DNA from: Ceratorhiza oryzae-sativae
Lineage: Eukaryota > Basidiomycota > Agaricomycetes > Cantharellales > Ceratobasidiaceae
Length of the DNA: 64,000 nucleotides
Assembly: GCA_030998015.1 (NCBI GenBank)
Contig: JARWMV010000237.1
Span: forward strand, 434,001 to 498,000
Direction: 5' to 3'
Under the pieces are notes generated by a model, which saw only the letters and a list, made by a program, of their open reading frames with translations, did no database searches and had not been told where the DNA came from. The translations under genes were made by a program, and so were the position numbers. Below are positions 9,901-23,100 of the stretch, one piece after another (positions within the stretch are counted from its first letter, which is position 1; every line of letters begins with the position of its first letter).

Positions 9901-12885
9901 CCGGGTCGTTCGTTAAACACCCCGGGCCACCTGCATCGGTTTTGTCTCATTCCGGTTCGGGCGTACGACAAATAGCTCCCGGAGACTTGCCGCCAGCCGC
10001 GTTGCCAGAGCGTATAGGCAAGATGGTGTATGACCGAGAGGCGATGCGCTGGAGGCATGAACGACAAGAGGACACGGACGGCAACCTGAGCGAGTCGAGC
10101 GAGGATCCATTCAAGGACTTTGATAGTTTTAGGTCTAATGTTGAGGATAACCGGAGCGACAGCGAAGGGTCAGCACCTATGGATGAAGATGACGAACAGG
10201 AGGAATCTCATCAAGACGACATCCCTGGTTTTGACGTCACAGCGGATGTACCGGAGCCTGTAGGATTATCTGTTGTGGAGGAGTTGCCTGAATCGGGCTT
10301 TGAACATGATAATGATAGCGCCGAGGAGCAGAGCACTATTCATCCAGGGACGTCACCTAGGAGCGACACGGATACACCACTGCCTCAACCCTCGGAGCCT
10401 ACGCCGAAGATCTTTCCGTCCAGTCTCTCTGCCTCCAGGCCGCAACGTCCCGAATTAGCCGTTGACACATCTGTCACTGAAACAACGACAACGAGGATGC
10501 CACTCCGACCAGCTTTGAAGAGCGCTTCGACTACCCCTGCACCCTCCTTGCCAACAAGTCGACAGAGTACCGTTGACCCGGCAACTCCAATGCCGGGCTC
10601 GGCTAAAAACCGGCGTTCAGTGAGTTTTTCAGACGGCCGAATGACAGGCAAGATCCGTGGACTTGTTGCACGAGCAGAAGACGACAGCGAGAATCCGAGC
10701 GATGTCACCAACCTCACGCTCACTCCCGAAACAACAGAATTTTCGCCGTCGTCGCGAATGAAACGCATCGACAACTTGCTCAATGAACTAGAAGACGATA
10801 GTATGTTGCGGAGTCTGTCTATCGCTCCTTACAATCAATCATCGGGTGGCGAGTCCGAGGAAGAAACAACTGAGCACTCAGACATGACGCGAGGAGATCC
10901 GGATGTAGACCCAGATGTTTCGCGTGCCCCACGCACGTTTACACGGCCTTACTCAGATCGGGCCGATAGTCAGCGGCAATCTACCGTCAGGAGCAATGCG
11001 ACGTTCTTGACCGAATGTTCGTTTAGAGTGGCGCACGATAAGCTCGTACAGCTAATCACTGACGTGCATCCGTACCAACCATATTGGGAGCCGTTGAACG
11101 AGATCAACCTGTCAAAGAAGGGGATTGAAAGTCTGGCGAGGCTAAAGGAATTCCTTCCTAATCTAGATCGATTGAATGTGTAAGTCCCGGGGGTAGCAGG
11201 AAAAGCAAGTACTGATTGTGTGTTTGCTTCTCTTTTACTCAGGCAAGGAAACGATTAACCTATTTGAGTGGGATTCCGGAATGTCTTCGCGAGCTCAACG
11301 TCGCAAAGAATCAGTGGGTTTACAATTTATCTACCCGTATTTCCTGCTTATATGCTTCATAGGCTTACTAGCCTAACCTCGTACGCCCATCTGGCCAATA
11401 TCGAAGTCCTCGATATTAGTCACAACCATATCGATTCAATTGCCCGCAAGTATTCAGGATTCTAACGTGCTCGGAATGTTCTAACACTTATTTACAGAGT
11501 TGAAATGCCTCCGTCATCTTCGTGAATTGTCAGCCGCCGGAAATGCCATCAGCGACCTGAGCGGGATCACTGAAACGACATCACTGACAAAGCTCGACCT
11601 AAAAGGAAATCGTCTGAAGTCGTTATCATTGGAGGAGTGTTCTTGGTGAGTTGTGCCCAGCGTTTGACGTGTACCCTTTGGTGGAGCTGACCCTTGGACA
11701 TGCAGGCCACACGTCGAAAACATCGACTTCAGCGGCAATGGCATGAAGGATGTTACTGGGTTGTCAAGCCTGACGACGCTTGTCACACTAAACCTAGGTT
11801 GGAAATTCCAAAACTTACGCCCGCTCGACAGCCCGTTCATATAAATTTAACAGATCACAATGCACTCAGTTCTCTCGACATCGATTCCCCCCTCCCCCGT
11901 CTGCGAGTCTTGCGGCTTAGTGATAACAAACTCACCGAATTGAACTGTTCACCATTTACCAACTTGCGAACGCTCTACGCAGACAACAATCGATTGGTGT
12001 GTTTGCGTCATGCCGACAAGGCCAGACGTTTAGAAAACTTGAGCTTGCGCAACCAAAGCGGCCGCGGACTGTGAGTGACCATTGAATCTCGGTCGCAACC
12101 AAGCCCTGATCACGCTTCGTAGCCACTTGTCTGTGGCTGATATTCGGGATATCAAGCGCATATATCTCTCAGGTAAATGCGTTTGCTCGAACACATTCGA
12201 CCAGCACTAATCATGGGTGCTCAGGCAATCCCCTGGACGCGGGCTTCTTGGAGGTGCCCTGCTACAACTTGATTTACCTCGAGCTTGCTGCATGCCGCTT
12301 GTCAGCATTGCCTAAAGATCTTTCGCGGCTGATACCCAACATCCGCGTCCTCAACCTAAATTACAACTTCTTGTCCGATGTCAGGCCTCTGGACGGCCTT
12401 GTGAGATTGCGCAAGCTCACAATCATCGGCTCCCGCATCAAGGCAACTAAACCATTATTGCGAACGTTGCAGAGTATGAAAGAAGTTGAAATGCTTGATT
12501 TCAGGTATGCACTACCATTCCACGCTTGTCACTCGTCGTGTTCAGTTTGACTTTTGGTAGGATGAACCCATTTTCTTTGGGCTGGTATCTCCCGTTGCTT
12601 GTCCGGGACATCCCTGGGGCACTTCAGCCCTCCGAGACCACCGGAGCACGCGACGCCCCATGGTCGGATCTAGATGTCAAGTTCAGGAGGGATCTACCGG
12701 ACGAACTTTACATCGGACGGCTTGCTTATCGCGGGCTGATCATGCGTGTGTGCACCCAACTCCGTGTTATGGATGGCATTGAAATCACGTCACCCGAGCG
12801 TGCTAAGGCACAAAAGCTCCTCGCAGGTATCGAAAAATCGCACAGGGCCAAGGTGTCGCCGCTGCCAAGGATTAAACCGGTATAA
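6977..12885 (+). CDS. LRR scaffold of the septation initiation network, Cdc11/Nud1 type
   Basis: Twelve exons (6977..7366, 7427..8859, 8970..9243, 9295..11179, 11243..11313, 11363..11445, 11498..11645, 11706..11797, 11854..12070, 12123..12172, 12225..12504, 12561..12885) give about 1749 residues. The N-terminus MSRPAWMTEELEEEW is followed by about 1250 disordered Ser/Pro/Asp-rich residues. A C-terminal leucine-rich repeat block then shows units such as LDISHNHI and LRLSDNKL. This matches the plan of fungal Cdc11/Nud1, which anchors the septation kinase cascade at the spindle pole body; that role is inferred. Two frames join only if one base is missing at the A6 run 8458..8463 and one at TT 11255..11256. 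Intron 11446..11497 is GC-AG. The first intron (60 nt) is in frame without stops. Confidence 0.8.
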
Positions 12886-15617
12886 TCTAATTTATGTACA
12901 TTTATGCTTAGTTTTCTTGTTTTGAATGTTAGATGTTCCATTATATCTTGCGTTCCGGGTATTGCCGCGAGGCGAGTGGGATATACAACTCCACGGTTCT
13001 ACGCTTCGCGTGACGGTGGGAACAAGCAGGATTGACTTTCTCGAAGCGCACGAGCATACCACATTACCTCCATCCGCCCTCGAGACAATCAGACAACATA
13101 GTTATCTTTAGCCAATGTCGTGTATGCCCGTAGTCGGACGGTGAAACGTCGCCATATATTGGGAAACGGCCGGTCTATCTCACATCTGCCGGTACGACGC
13201 CGGCGACAACGCAAGGGCTAAGTATTCTGGTATGACCGCACGTGTTGGACTTGTGTGAATAGCTCCGAAATGCGTGTTCAGCCTCGACAGGTGCCGGTAG
13301 AACATCCTCTCAATACGACAGCTGTGTCACTTGATGGGGTCCGAAGCTTCAAGGGTTGACGCGACTAGCAAATCTACAGAGATAGGGGTTATTATTGTGC
13401 TCGAGCCATGACAGCCTAGCGTGCGACTAGTGCGGGGACGGCACAGCGCGGCGGGCGTAGTTAGTGGTAAGCGCGAATCGATCGGACGAAGCAAGGACGT
13501 GGACGGCGCCGTCTGTCTCCTCGCCGCCACGAAAGGCATAAACGCCCGATCATGTGCTATTGTTGGCCTGACCCTTATGACCAATGGCCACGCAGCACTC
13601 TTGTCTTGACACGATATCCCTGAACGGGCACTTGAACAGCGTGGACGTGCGAATCCCTCACCAATACACATGCTAAGAACCTTCAGGCTTAGTTGACAGG
13701 TTCCCCCTCGAGGAACTTGCTTGCGCACCGCCCCACTCGCCATATTCAACTCATGACGTGCACATCTTACTTTAACGGTCAACCCGAGTTTCCCACCCTA
13801 CCCGTGTGCTCCATGCCATATCTCTTGTTCAATCCTGCCCATGACCAGAAAATTGGAAGATCACGTGTAGCCATAGCTTAGGCTGACCCGATGTGTTTTG
13901 TTCGTTTTCGCTCGCACCACGCCCCGCATGCCCCTCACATATACCGTATCCATGAATCTACCCAAATGAGTATCAGAGTTTGCATCTGGCGGTATTCAGG
14001 GGTTCGACAAATGTGTCTTTCTGTGTGTCTCCGTACCGCCGATCCGATAGCAGAACCCAGTCGCCCCTGTCTCGAGTTTGCCCTAAGCAGAAAGACTCCA
14101 CCCCGGGATTAACCGTCTAAACACTCAAATCCGTAGGACATCAAAGGTATCGACTCACCCAAGACAGCAGACCCTTAGCTAAGCATGCTTTTTGTCGAGA
14201 CACGGCCTCAACGGTCACTGTCATCTCTCGGCGGAGCCGTACCTTGGCCATCATCAAAGCTTGCTCATTCCTGCTATTTTCGTTCCTGCCGCGGCATATC
14301 TGGCCGTCCAACACCTGTCTCTCAGGCTGTTGTCTTCTGAAGGTTCTCCATTTTCTGTGCCTGCACGAGCTCGCTCACGATCGAAATACCATTCAGCTTT
14401 CTGGTGTGGGAAAATCGAGGTTGTTATCGTGCTTTCCCGGGGGAATACAGCGAAAGCATAGAGCTTACCTATCTTGGCTACGGACCTTATACGAGCCAAC
14501 CGTCCCTCTGTTACCTAACGAGAATAGCAAACAGGCGCGATATGGTGTAGGGACATTGTTATGTGGAAGCGCTGCTTCACACGCTATACCCTGATGTCCT
14601 TGTATGGTTTCTGCCCAAAACTCGAAAGTTGGGGCATAATACTCCACAGGGTAATGCCTCGAGTGAACAGCAGTTGGTGTAATTCAATTTTACAACTCGG
14701 AGCTCCGAGAGGCTGTTCGAACAAACCGGGTCGGGGAACGAAGGCTGCAGATTTGTTGAGTAATATGCAACCACCATTGCCACCATCAATTCTGTGGCTG
14801 TCGCGTGAGGCGTATTCTATTTCTCACTATCCGTCTCTGCTGGGTTTGAGTTTATTGACAGCCTCTTCTGACAGATGTCTTGTGATTACTCGACAGGAAT
14901 GACACTTTTGACTGGGAGAGTCACTGGAAATTTCATATCTGAACATGTCTTGGCATATCAAAATGGCGCATAAACAACAAACACAAACCGCCCCATCTCA
15001 TTCCTCGACGACTTTTACAATCTTGCCGATGCGCGCCCTACATCAATTCCACAATTCACACGCCTCTAGCCGAGCAGTACAACAAAATGAATCCAACAGG
15101 TTCGCCGAGGATTGATCGAATAAATAGATCGAGTCGTTTTGCAAGGATCTAATTCTATTTTGGGGGTACCAAGCCATGTGTTTAGGCGTATTGGTTTATC
15201 CATCTCATTTCGCTCGTCGAAGCAAAGGCAGATCGTCAGCCCCCGCACTTCAGCACCACATTAGGGCCCCCCGTGAACAGGGAACCTTTGAACATGGCGT
15301 GATGGTGGTGTTGCGCTCGCTGGCGTTTAATCGCAGGAAAAGTGGCGTTATGATCAAGGTGCGTTTATGCGCTTTTTCCACGCTCATGATGAGCGGGTTG
15401 CTTACAACGATGATGGAAGCCAGAGACTTGGCCCAAATGGGTAGCAACGACGGCGACAATAGCGCCATTGCACTCTGGCTGTTTCCCCGACACGAGGAGC
15501 CTGGCATTAATGCGTATCCTGTCTCGACTGTCATGCAGCAAGCGCAAAAACAATACAGCCGACACATGGTCCGTATGGGTTTTCAGTGGGCACACAAACT
15601 TCCTTTCACTCTCACAG

Positions 15618-16009
15618 ATCGACAAGAGTGTCATGAGCAAATTTCAACCTACCTCTTTCTCCAACTCGCTGTTCTTTGCTGAGTCAGATGCCTCGCACTC
15701 TATTCCCTTGTTCCGTGCAGCCAGCTGGTCTCGTTTCGCTCCAACACCCTCAACTACGGCGACGCGCCCGATAGGTACACTCGCCGAGCTCAAGACGGTG
15801 ATCCCCCAATCGGGACGTACGTCGAAGATCCGGCTCGCCTGGTTTCGGTTTTTTTTTCCATTTTGCTCGCTTAGAATCGTCACTCGTATGGAACCCATCA
15901 CCATTCGTCTTCTTGAACACGTTCTACCAATGCATACGCTCCCTGGGTGTTTCATTTTTAGGAAACGGCTCCGACTTCCACCGACGATGGATCGACCAGT
16001 GTGTTCTAA
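15618..16009 (+). CDS. Possible 3' end of an unidentified spliced gene
   Basis: Three stretches join in phase through plausible short introns: about 15618..15671 (after TCTCACAG), 15721..15841 and 15962..16009. They yield a C-terminal segment containing NTLNYGDAPDRYTRR and ending in an acidic/Thr-rich tail before TAA at 16007. An upstream segment ending near 15569 (with VMQQAQKQYSRHM) could join in phase as well. I could not find a consistent start and do not recognise the family. Composition and splice sites are better than for random DNA, but this could be a decayed gene or chance. Confidence 0.25.
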
Positions 16010-17302
16010 GAAGAATATGTCTATCTTGTGTTGGTCACTTCTTTATGCTGTGCAGGGAGCGGCTAGCAGAGAGCGCTACTGAAACGCTATACTCGAGCGT
16101 GACCGACCTTGGCATCACCGGTTTTCGCTCGGCTCCTGGGTACGAATATAATTGCTCGTGGGAGGCTCCGAAGCGCGCGTAGGAACTTTAGGATAAGGCA
16201 ACGATTGGAGGCAGTGACAGCTTTTTTTTTCAGACCGCAGTGTGACCTCGGGACGATCCAGGGGTGAGCTGTATATGGTCATAACCTAATAGCGAAAGAA
16301 GTCTATCCGAGATGGCGAAACGAGGACTGTATGCGCAATTCTCTACTTGCCTTATCTTAGTCGAGCTCCACGTATGGGTGCAAAAAGTGAACACTCCACC
16401 TTGGCGCGGCATGCGCCGGTAACGTAAAGACCCACAGGTAAGCCTAGAGGACTCTTTCCAAAACGGGACGGTTTAACATCGCAACTCGTTGCTCGACCCT
16501 AGCAAAAGTCGCTCTCATCTGGTTAACGAGGGTTGTCACACATCCTGCCTCCCTCTCCCTCCGCCCCGTATACCCGATTCGCGCTGAGCTCGACTACCAT
16601 TGATACACGACCGTGGACTAGATCGATCTCCCCCCCCCCGCGTTGTGTTGCTGTTGCTTTGCACTGCGGGAGTACCTCGGCCGGCAGCTCGGCCTTGCCT
16701 TCCAGTCAGCGCATCAGGGGAACAGAAATGAATGGACGTGTCCTCCGTTTCCTCCGCTTGGACCGATGTCCGGCCATCAGTAAATGGAGCCTATCTATCG
16801 GCACATTGGTTTAACAGACGGATCGGATTGAGCACTGTATGCCTCTAATCTGACATAGTCCAGAACCCCGTCGATCAAACAATGATATCACCCTCTCTAA
16901 GCTCAGGCACGCCGAGAACTGGCTGTTGGGAAAGTCAGGGCTGGGCATGAGGGTTTTGAATATTCCCACCGGCGAATAAAATGGATAGATTGTATGATGG
17001 CGATAAGAGTGATAAGGAAAATGTTCTTGCTTTTAAAAAAAATGTACAAGTGGAGGCTGCGTACGTACGTACAAGGGCGGCCCTTTATCGGCTATTTTGG
17101 CCCTTTTTGCATGGGATGGATCAGCCGAGAATCGCTGTCCATCAGAGCATTATTGACAAGGCATCCTGTCGATCCCTCGCGACTCTAATTGGACGTCTTG
17201 ACAAACGATGATGTCAGCCGCTAAAATGTGCTGCAGACTGGGTGGCAGCACTCTCGCTAGCGACGCGCGGAAAAATACGGGAGGGCCTGAACTGCATGGT
17301 CC

Positions 17303-17328
17303 GAGAGAGAGAGAGAGTGTGTGTGTGT
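17303..17328. repeat. (GA)n(GT)n microsatellite
   Basis: Runs of GA followed directly by GT dinucleotides in the gene-poor region. Simple sequence repeat; no function is implied. Confidence 0.9.
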
Positions 17329-18630
17329 ATGGTTTAGGACCTCGGGTGGTGTGCAAGCGCATGCGTTGATGTAGCGAGTAAGCAGAGGATCTAACGCAGT
17401 TTGTACATTTTGTGTTCACGCGAATAGCGGGTGGACCCGATGGTGTGCGTGGTCAACGAGGTTGAATAAAGTAAACGTGGGCGGTGACTGGATGAGATAA
17501 TCGTTTTCCTGTCTTCGAATAGGAGCTGGCACATGATTGTGTGGGCAGCCAGCGTTGTACTCGAGTTCCCTTTTTTTTCATTCATTTGAGGCTGAACATG
17601 GGCCTTTCTTCGCGCTATTGCATCCGAGCGTGCTGTCTCAAGAACATCAGGCCCGATTTTTTCTCTGGGTCGTTGGTCATGCGATTTACGCGCGTGCATT
17701 TCCATTTACTCAATTTCAAAAAGAAAAAGATTCTCGAAGTCGAAATTCATTGTTGTTTTTTGATTGAGCGCCGGTCGCGTTGCGTCGACCGAAACAAGAA
17801 TCCATGGTCGGCGGGGATAGATTCGGACACGAAATAGCCCAAGCCTATCTATTGATGGACCCACTGGCTCAGAGGGACGGCACAATCTATACCCTCCCAC
17901 CCGGGCCGTTTAATCACGGACGAGGGAAAGCTCGCGAGGGGAAAAAAAGACGCCATGGGGGTGCGTGTTTGGGGGGAGGAGGGGGGGAAGGATCGTGCCC
18001 AAAGAGTCGAGTCCCGGGGTGTGGGCTGTTTCCAGGATAGGATCGGATAGGGCTTGGCCCCATGGACCTTGCACCAAGGTGCAACGCCTCGAGCTGTTGG
18101 ACATCGTCTAGCGCTCGGGCATCGTCGGTGTCGACGAGGGCGAGTGCCTAGATAGCACAAATTGACAGTGTTTGACAGGTCTGACGTGACGTTGACAACC
18201 TGACTGGGTGGCGGTGCTGGGTAGGTAGCAACAAAGACTTTTTGCATGGAAATACAATGGATCTTGGGGCAGCGTACCTGGCCCAAGCAATTGCTCCCCG
18301 CTGTCCTTTTTTTGTGCGAGGTACAGTACAGTCGGTGCCTGCAACCAATACATCATCCAGGCACTGGATTGGATTTGAGTTGGTCCTTTGTGCCCGCGCA
18401 TATTCGCCGTGTGTGTCGGGGGGCAAATGTCCGGCTGGCCCAGGCCTGTGCGCGTGCCTATGGATCCCCGAACAGGCAATGGCAGCGCTGGGGGCAGGAT
18501 CCTGGGCGGGTCACGTGGCCGGGGAGGGCCAGGCACCGGCGACGGATGAGGCTAAATACGGTAGGCTGATGCGGCTTCATTGAGGACGATCGGTGCTGAC
18601 CAAGCCGACCGCGGACGCCCATGGGCCGCA

Positions 18631-18730
18631 CGCGAAAAGCGGACGTGGGTGCGGAGCTGGCGCGCAGGCGGAAAGCGGGCGGGGGGCGGGAGCGAGAAGC
18701 GGGCGGGAAAGCTGGAGTGGGAAAAGCCGA
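18631..18730. promoter_or_regulatory. GC-rich repeated-motif cluster upstream of homeobox gene
   Basis: About five spaced variants of a GAAARGCGGRCG-like motif occur within 100 bp, including GCGGGAAA and CGCGAAAA. These resemble E2F/MBF-type G1/S sites. The cluster ends about 240 bp upstream of the homeobox ATG. The match to a factor is inference from consensus only. Confidence 0.35.
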
Positions 18731-18850
18731 GAAGCGCCGGGGGTGACGAGCGTGGGGGCGATCCAGAGCGTCGGGCCGTTTTCATTTGCTCCGGATGTGG
18801 TAAGGCGGGGCCAAGCAGGGCCACACACGCGACCCGAGACGAGCCCGATG

Positions 18851-18858
18851 TTATAAGA
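18851..18858 (+). promoter_or_regulatory. TATA-like box, homeobox gene
   Basis: TTATAAGA in otherwise GC-rich DNA, about 110 bp before the ATG at 18968. A plausible core promoter by position. Confidence 0.5.
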
Positions 18859-18967
18859 CCGGGCCAGTCACGTCGGGCTGCATCCCCAAACAGATGCTCG
18901 CTGCCTTTGACCAGTGAGTGCGCCGATCGCCTGTCCTGCCTGGCCTGTCTCACCAGCTCCCAGCCCC

Positions 18968-20156
18968 ATGTTTGCCTACGACGCCAGCGAGCCCTCGTCC
19001 CGCCGCCAGTCGCCCTCCACCAGCGGCAGCAACACCCCCAGCATCGCCCGCGCCATCTACGCCAACGACAAGGTATCCCTCCCCTCCATCGGCTCCATGT
19101 TCGCCTCCGCCCCCGGCGACGATCTCTACGAGTCGCGTCGCAACTCGCTCCCCTATCCCGGCGCCCGCCCAGTCCCGAGCGGCGCCACCCAGTGGTTCGG
19201 GCTCGCCGCCCACGACGACCGCATGCGCTCCACGGGCTCCAACGCGTCCACCGGCAGCCCAGACTCGCCCACCGCCCACTCGTTCACGCGGGCTCCTACT
19301 CGTCCACCTCGACCGCACCGACGACCGTCAAGTCGAGCCCCGGCGCCAGCCCGTTCAGCGACCGCATGTCGCTGCCGGCTGCCCCGTCCACCATCGGACG
19401 CGAGTACCCGGTCACGATCCCCGTCCCACCCAGCGACAACGGCCTGGGTTCGGCGATCCCCAGCAGCGCATCCCCCACCCTGCTGGCGACAGCCCGCCTG
19501 CGACCACCTCGACCACCGCCCAGCCCCAGCGTCGTCGCGGCAAGCTGCCCAAGCACGTCACCGAGACACTCAGAACCTGGCTCCTCAGCCATGCGGACCA
19601 CCCGTACCCGACCGAGGAGGAAAAGAAAATGTTGTGCAATGTCACTGGCCTCACCCTCAGCCAGGTCTCCAACTGGATGATCAATGTGCGTAATATTCTC
19701 TGATCACCGCCAAGCGGGTGTTAATCTTGGTACGCAGGCTCGCCGCCGCATTCTAGTCCCAGCGTCGAAGCAGCAGGCCGCCCTGAACGCAACCACCGGA
19801 CCCTACATGGGCATGTCCCGCTCCTCGGCAGCGGCCGACCTCGCGCGAGCGAACCGAGGCGGCATGGCCATCCGCATTCTCTACCGGGTCCCCTCTCATC
19901 TCTCGACCCCTATTCGACTACAAGCGCCGCATACAGCCTTCCGGCACTCTCATCGGCCAGCGATCTTCACCTATCCAGAGGCTATCCCTCATTAGTGACC
20001 GGTCGATCTTCGTACGGATTCCCTGGCCCAGCGTTGCACCAAAATTACTATGGCAGTGGTCTGCCGTCGGCTCCCCTGCCCAATTACTCGACTGGACTTA
20101 TACCCGGGGGCCCAGCCCGATACTATGAGCACGACTCGTTTGCCGCTACGCACTGA
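18968..20156 (+). CDS. TALE (KN-type) homeodomain transcription factor
   Basis: Two exons (18968..19685, 19738..20156) encode about 379 residues. Near residues 190-250 is a homeobox KN domain: GKLPKHVTETLRTWL, a three-residue loop extension (HPYPTEEEK) and the recognition helix WMINARRRI, where the invariant Asn and Arg contact DNA. The intron splits the helix after WMIN. The N-terminal half is Ser/Pro-rich with SLPSIGSMF; the C-terminus is Tyr/Pro/Gly-rich. The frame is continuous only if single bases are missing near 19283 (TT), 19472..19476 (C5) and 19858..19863, all deficits of one base. It is not beside another homeobox gene, so it is not an HD1/HD2 mating-type pair. It is flanked by 6.1 and 4.5 kb of gene-poor DNA. 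Target genes are unknown. Confidence 0.88.
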
Positions 20157-23100
20157 ATAATCCTCTCCTCCATGAACACTTGTCTTCGTTATATAGCTGT
20201 GTACTTTTTTCATGTTTCATTTCTAATTGTCGCGCCATGTCCTTGCCTACCTTAGCCTTCATCCTATGCACGCGACTTCTTGGGTTACTGCGCACCGCTG
20301 TATTACTTCCTAGCTATCTATCTCTCGAGCTTTCGTGTCAATACTATCCTCATAAACTCTCTCTCAGCCGATTCGCGTGTTCCATCAGACCAATAGGGTC
20401 GCGAATCACCGTGCTTCGGCAGAACGTAGACTTTACGGATCAGATATTGGCCCACTGCAACCCAAGCGCCGATTTTACGCGGGTACGAGGACGACACAAA
20501 GGGAGCACTTGCCATATTTACTCTGACCCGTAACTCCTCCCACAAACCCAGCCCACCCACTTTTGCGTGCAAGCCCGGATCGGTAACACTGCCCTCGTTT
20601 CCAAATGTGCCGTTCGAACCTTGGCGCTTCTCTTCTTTTCCTAGCACAGCGGGTAGGGATCTCTCAGCCACCATCATAGGCGTTTGGTGATGTCCGGTCC
20701 CTTCTTCGCTGTACTCGCATGTTGGTTGCGCTACCTTTGCATGAGCCTAATATTGTATGTATGTGTGTATGCATAACCGGTCCGGGATGGGCTGTGCCAA
20801 GGGCGGATAGTGTATGTGCAAGGCCAGGCACCGGTAGATTAAACCTTTGGCTGCTCCCTAAACCCTTGCTCCCTTCTCTCGGTACAAACAACCAATCTCG
20901 TGCTCGGAAAAAGCCTTGGGATCGTGGAGATTGAATTTGCATCTTGGAGAGAACAGAAGAACTAGTTTGCGAGTGCAACCAGCTCCAACGCATTTGCTTC
21001 TATTTGTCTGGCGTAGAGATACGAAACGCGAGACGACGAGAGAAAAAATCGCTCAATGAAAAAAAGGACTGTGTAGTGGCTCAAGGCTATGCTAGAAAGG
21101 GAGTCAAGGGGCCTAGTCCAAGCGCCTGTGAGGGTCGTTGGTACTGTGGCGCGTCTGTTAATCACGAGGGGGGTTATTCCACTCTGGATCTGATCATTCC
21201 GTTCCCGTTCCCGCCCCTCCGTTATTTTACATTAGATCACGTTTTGCGTTTTCGGGCATTCGTTGCTTCTTTGGAAGGTTACACTCGAGAACAGGGTATC
21301 GATCTAATTGAGCGAGGGGGGGCGTTTTTGGCTGGGGACCGCCCAGCGCATATCTACATGACGTCGCGACTGTACCACATATATACACACACGTCCAACT
21401 CGACACCTGCCTACCTCGCAGCCCATCATGGCAAATGTCATGCCGCCGACTGGGGCTGGACCTTTTTTTTTTTTTTTTTCTTGTCCGTCGATCCCTGTCG
21501 TTGCCAACGAGTCGATTCATTCGACTCAGGGCCGGCGGTCCCGCTCGGTTCCCGATCGAATTGCCGTTCGGGCATGGATCTGTATTATAGCGCAGGTACC
21601 GACGGCGGAACGGGCGAGAGAGTGTGAAAAAAAAGAAGGTAGCAGCCACTGAGCCTTGATGCCCGCTTGCTCCCGTTGCGTTTAGCCTTTGCTCTCAGCC
21701 ATTGTCGAGTCGCGCCCTCCCTCAACTTGTTTCTTTTTCGTTGGCGCATATGCAACAGTCCTGAACCAATCAGTCTGATCGAAGCCTAGGATCCGTAAAC
21801 TGTAATATATGAATGAATGGCCTTGGCCCTTTTTCGGGCTGCTGTCTCAAACACGATCGCTCCCTCAGGTCGGGATATCCCGACAGGACAAACGGGCTAG
21901 GGAGAACTATTCATTTCATTCGTATTCCAGGGAAGAGAGCTTGACCAAGTTTAGGGAACATGTTCCAGACACGGCACGCTTTGGTCCTATCGACCTCTCC
22001 CACCCCCCCCTTTTTTGTTCACCAACCGTTATCCCCGAAAGGTGATAGGTTTTTCTCGGGGCTCGGTTAGTTCCAGAGATTCGTTTTTTCATGCTTTCTT
22101 CGTATTTCAACGCTCGACTCGTATCTCGACCTTCGAAACGAGTAGTGTGGAAACGGAGCCGAATGGGGCTCGAGCACAATATGCCCTTTTTCAATGATCG
22201 AGCTCCATTGCACGCATACGTGCTGCTCTCTTTCTTCACCAGACGATCTGGAGATCATTGGTTCCGTCCTTCCAGATTGGGCTAATGCCGCGTGTGCTCG
22301 AAAACGGTAGAGAGGGCGAGGCGAGGCATCACAATTATCAGCGGAGCCCTTTTTTTTTTCTTTCTTCACGCATACATCCTCCCTCCCTCGTCTTTTTTTT
22401 TTCGCGCATACTGTTACATTTGTGCGCTCTTTTGCATGCTGCTTGGCGCTATGGAGGATTTGCAGACGTGCGCTGTCAAATGTTCGCGTGCTGTGACAGA
22501 TTGACAGTTTGGACGTTCTGAAGGGTCATTAACCCTGATGGTAGATCGACGTTTTGGCGGTGCGGTCACTTTTTTCTTTATCAATTCCTTTTCGGTAAGC
22601 ACGACCGACACATCGCAATTTGATTGCGGGGACAAAATGTTAAAGGTATAGAGTTCGGTTCCTATTAGTCACACTCGAGGGCATCGCAACCGTCGGTACT
22701 GATGTCGGTGTTCCTTCAGGGTGCTGCGTGCGTGCGTGCGTGCGCGCGCCTGGGCGCAAGTGGCCGAGACGGATAGCGGCGAATCGACCTCGACTTGGCC
22801 TGAAATGACGATCTCAAATCGGGCCAAGTAGTCAGGTCCCCAAATTGAAATATTTCATTATTTCGTGCTATATGAGCAATAACCGAGGTTGTTCTAGCGC
22901 CTACTGCACCCACGGAGATTCAATCTATTTTTACGTTCATTTCAATCGATGTTATTGCGTATCAGGTTTGCACCATTTTGGAGCCTTGGGCACACAACCA
23001 GCGTGTAGATAGAAAGCAGGTGTTTGCGTCGAAGACCAGGGTGTGATCAACGAGGGCCATGACCGACCAGTTGGCCTTGCTCCAAGTCTCCAACAAGATG

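Larger units (their letters stand above)
12886..18967. other. Gene-poor 6.1-kb region
   Basis: Long stretch with only short, overlapping open frames in all six frames and no family I recognise. The exception is a weak spliced-gene candidate at 15618..16009, listed separately. Homopolymer T and C tracts and a GA/GT microsatellite occur in the right half. The last 400 bp are strongly GC-rich and lead into the homeobox gene. The region may hold distal control DNA, a long 5' UTR or non-coding RNA of that gene; this is inference. Confidence 0.5.

Noticed and set aside
13327..13782. 151-codon minus-strand frame
   Set aside because: Arg/Ser/Pro-rich shadow sequence without splice context or recognisable motifs.
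18580..19680. A 366-codon frame over the homeobox promoter and gene
   Set aside because: The upstream half is GC-rich promoter DNA with Arg/Pro-rich translation; only a middle piece coincides with the real homeobox frame.
20944..21627. 227-codon plus-strand frame
   Set aside because: Starts at a non-ATG codon, passes through homopolymer T as poly-Phe, and has no family similarity that I can see.
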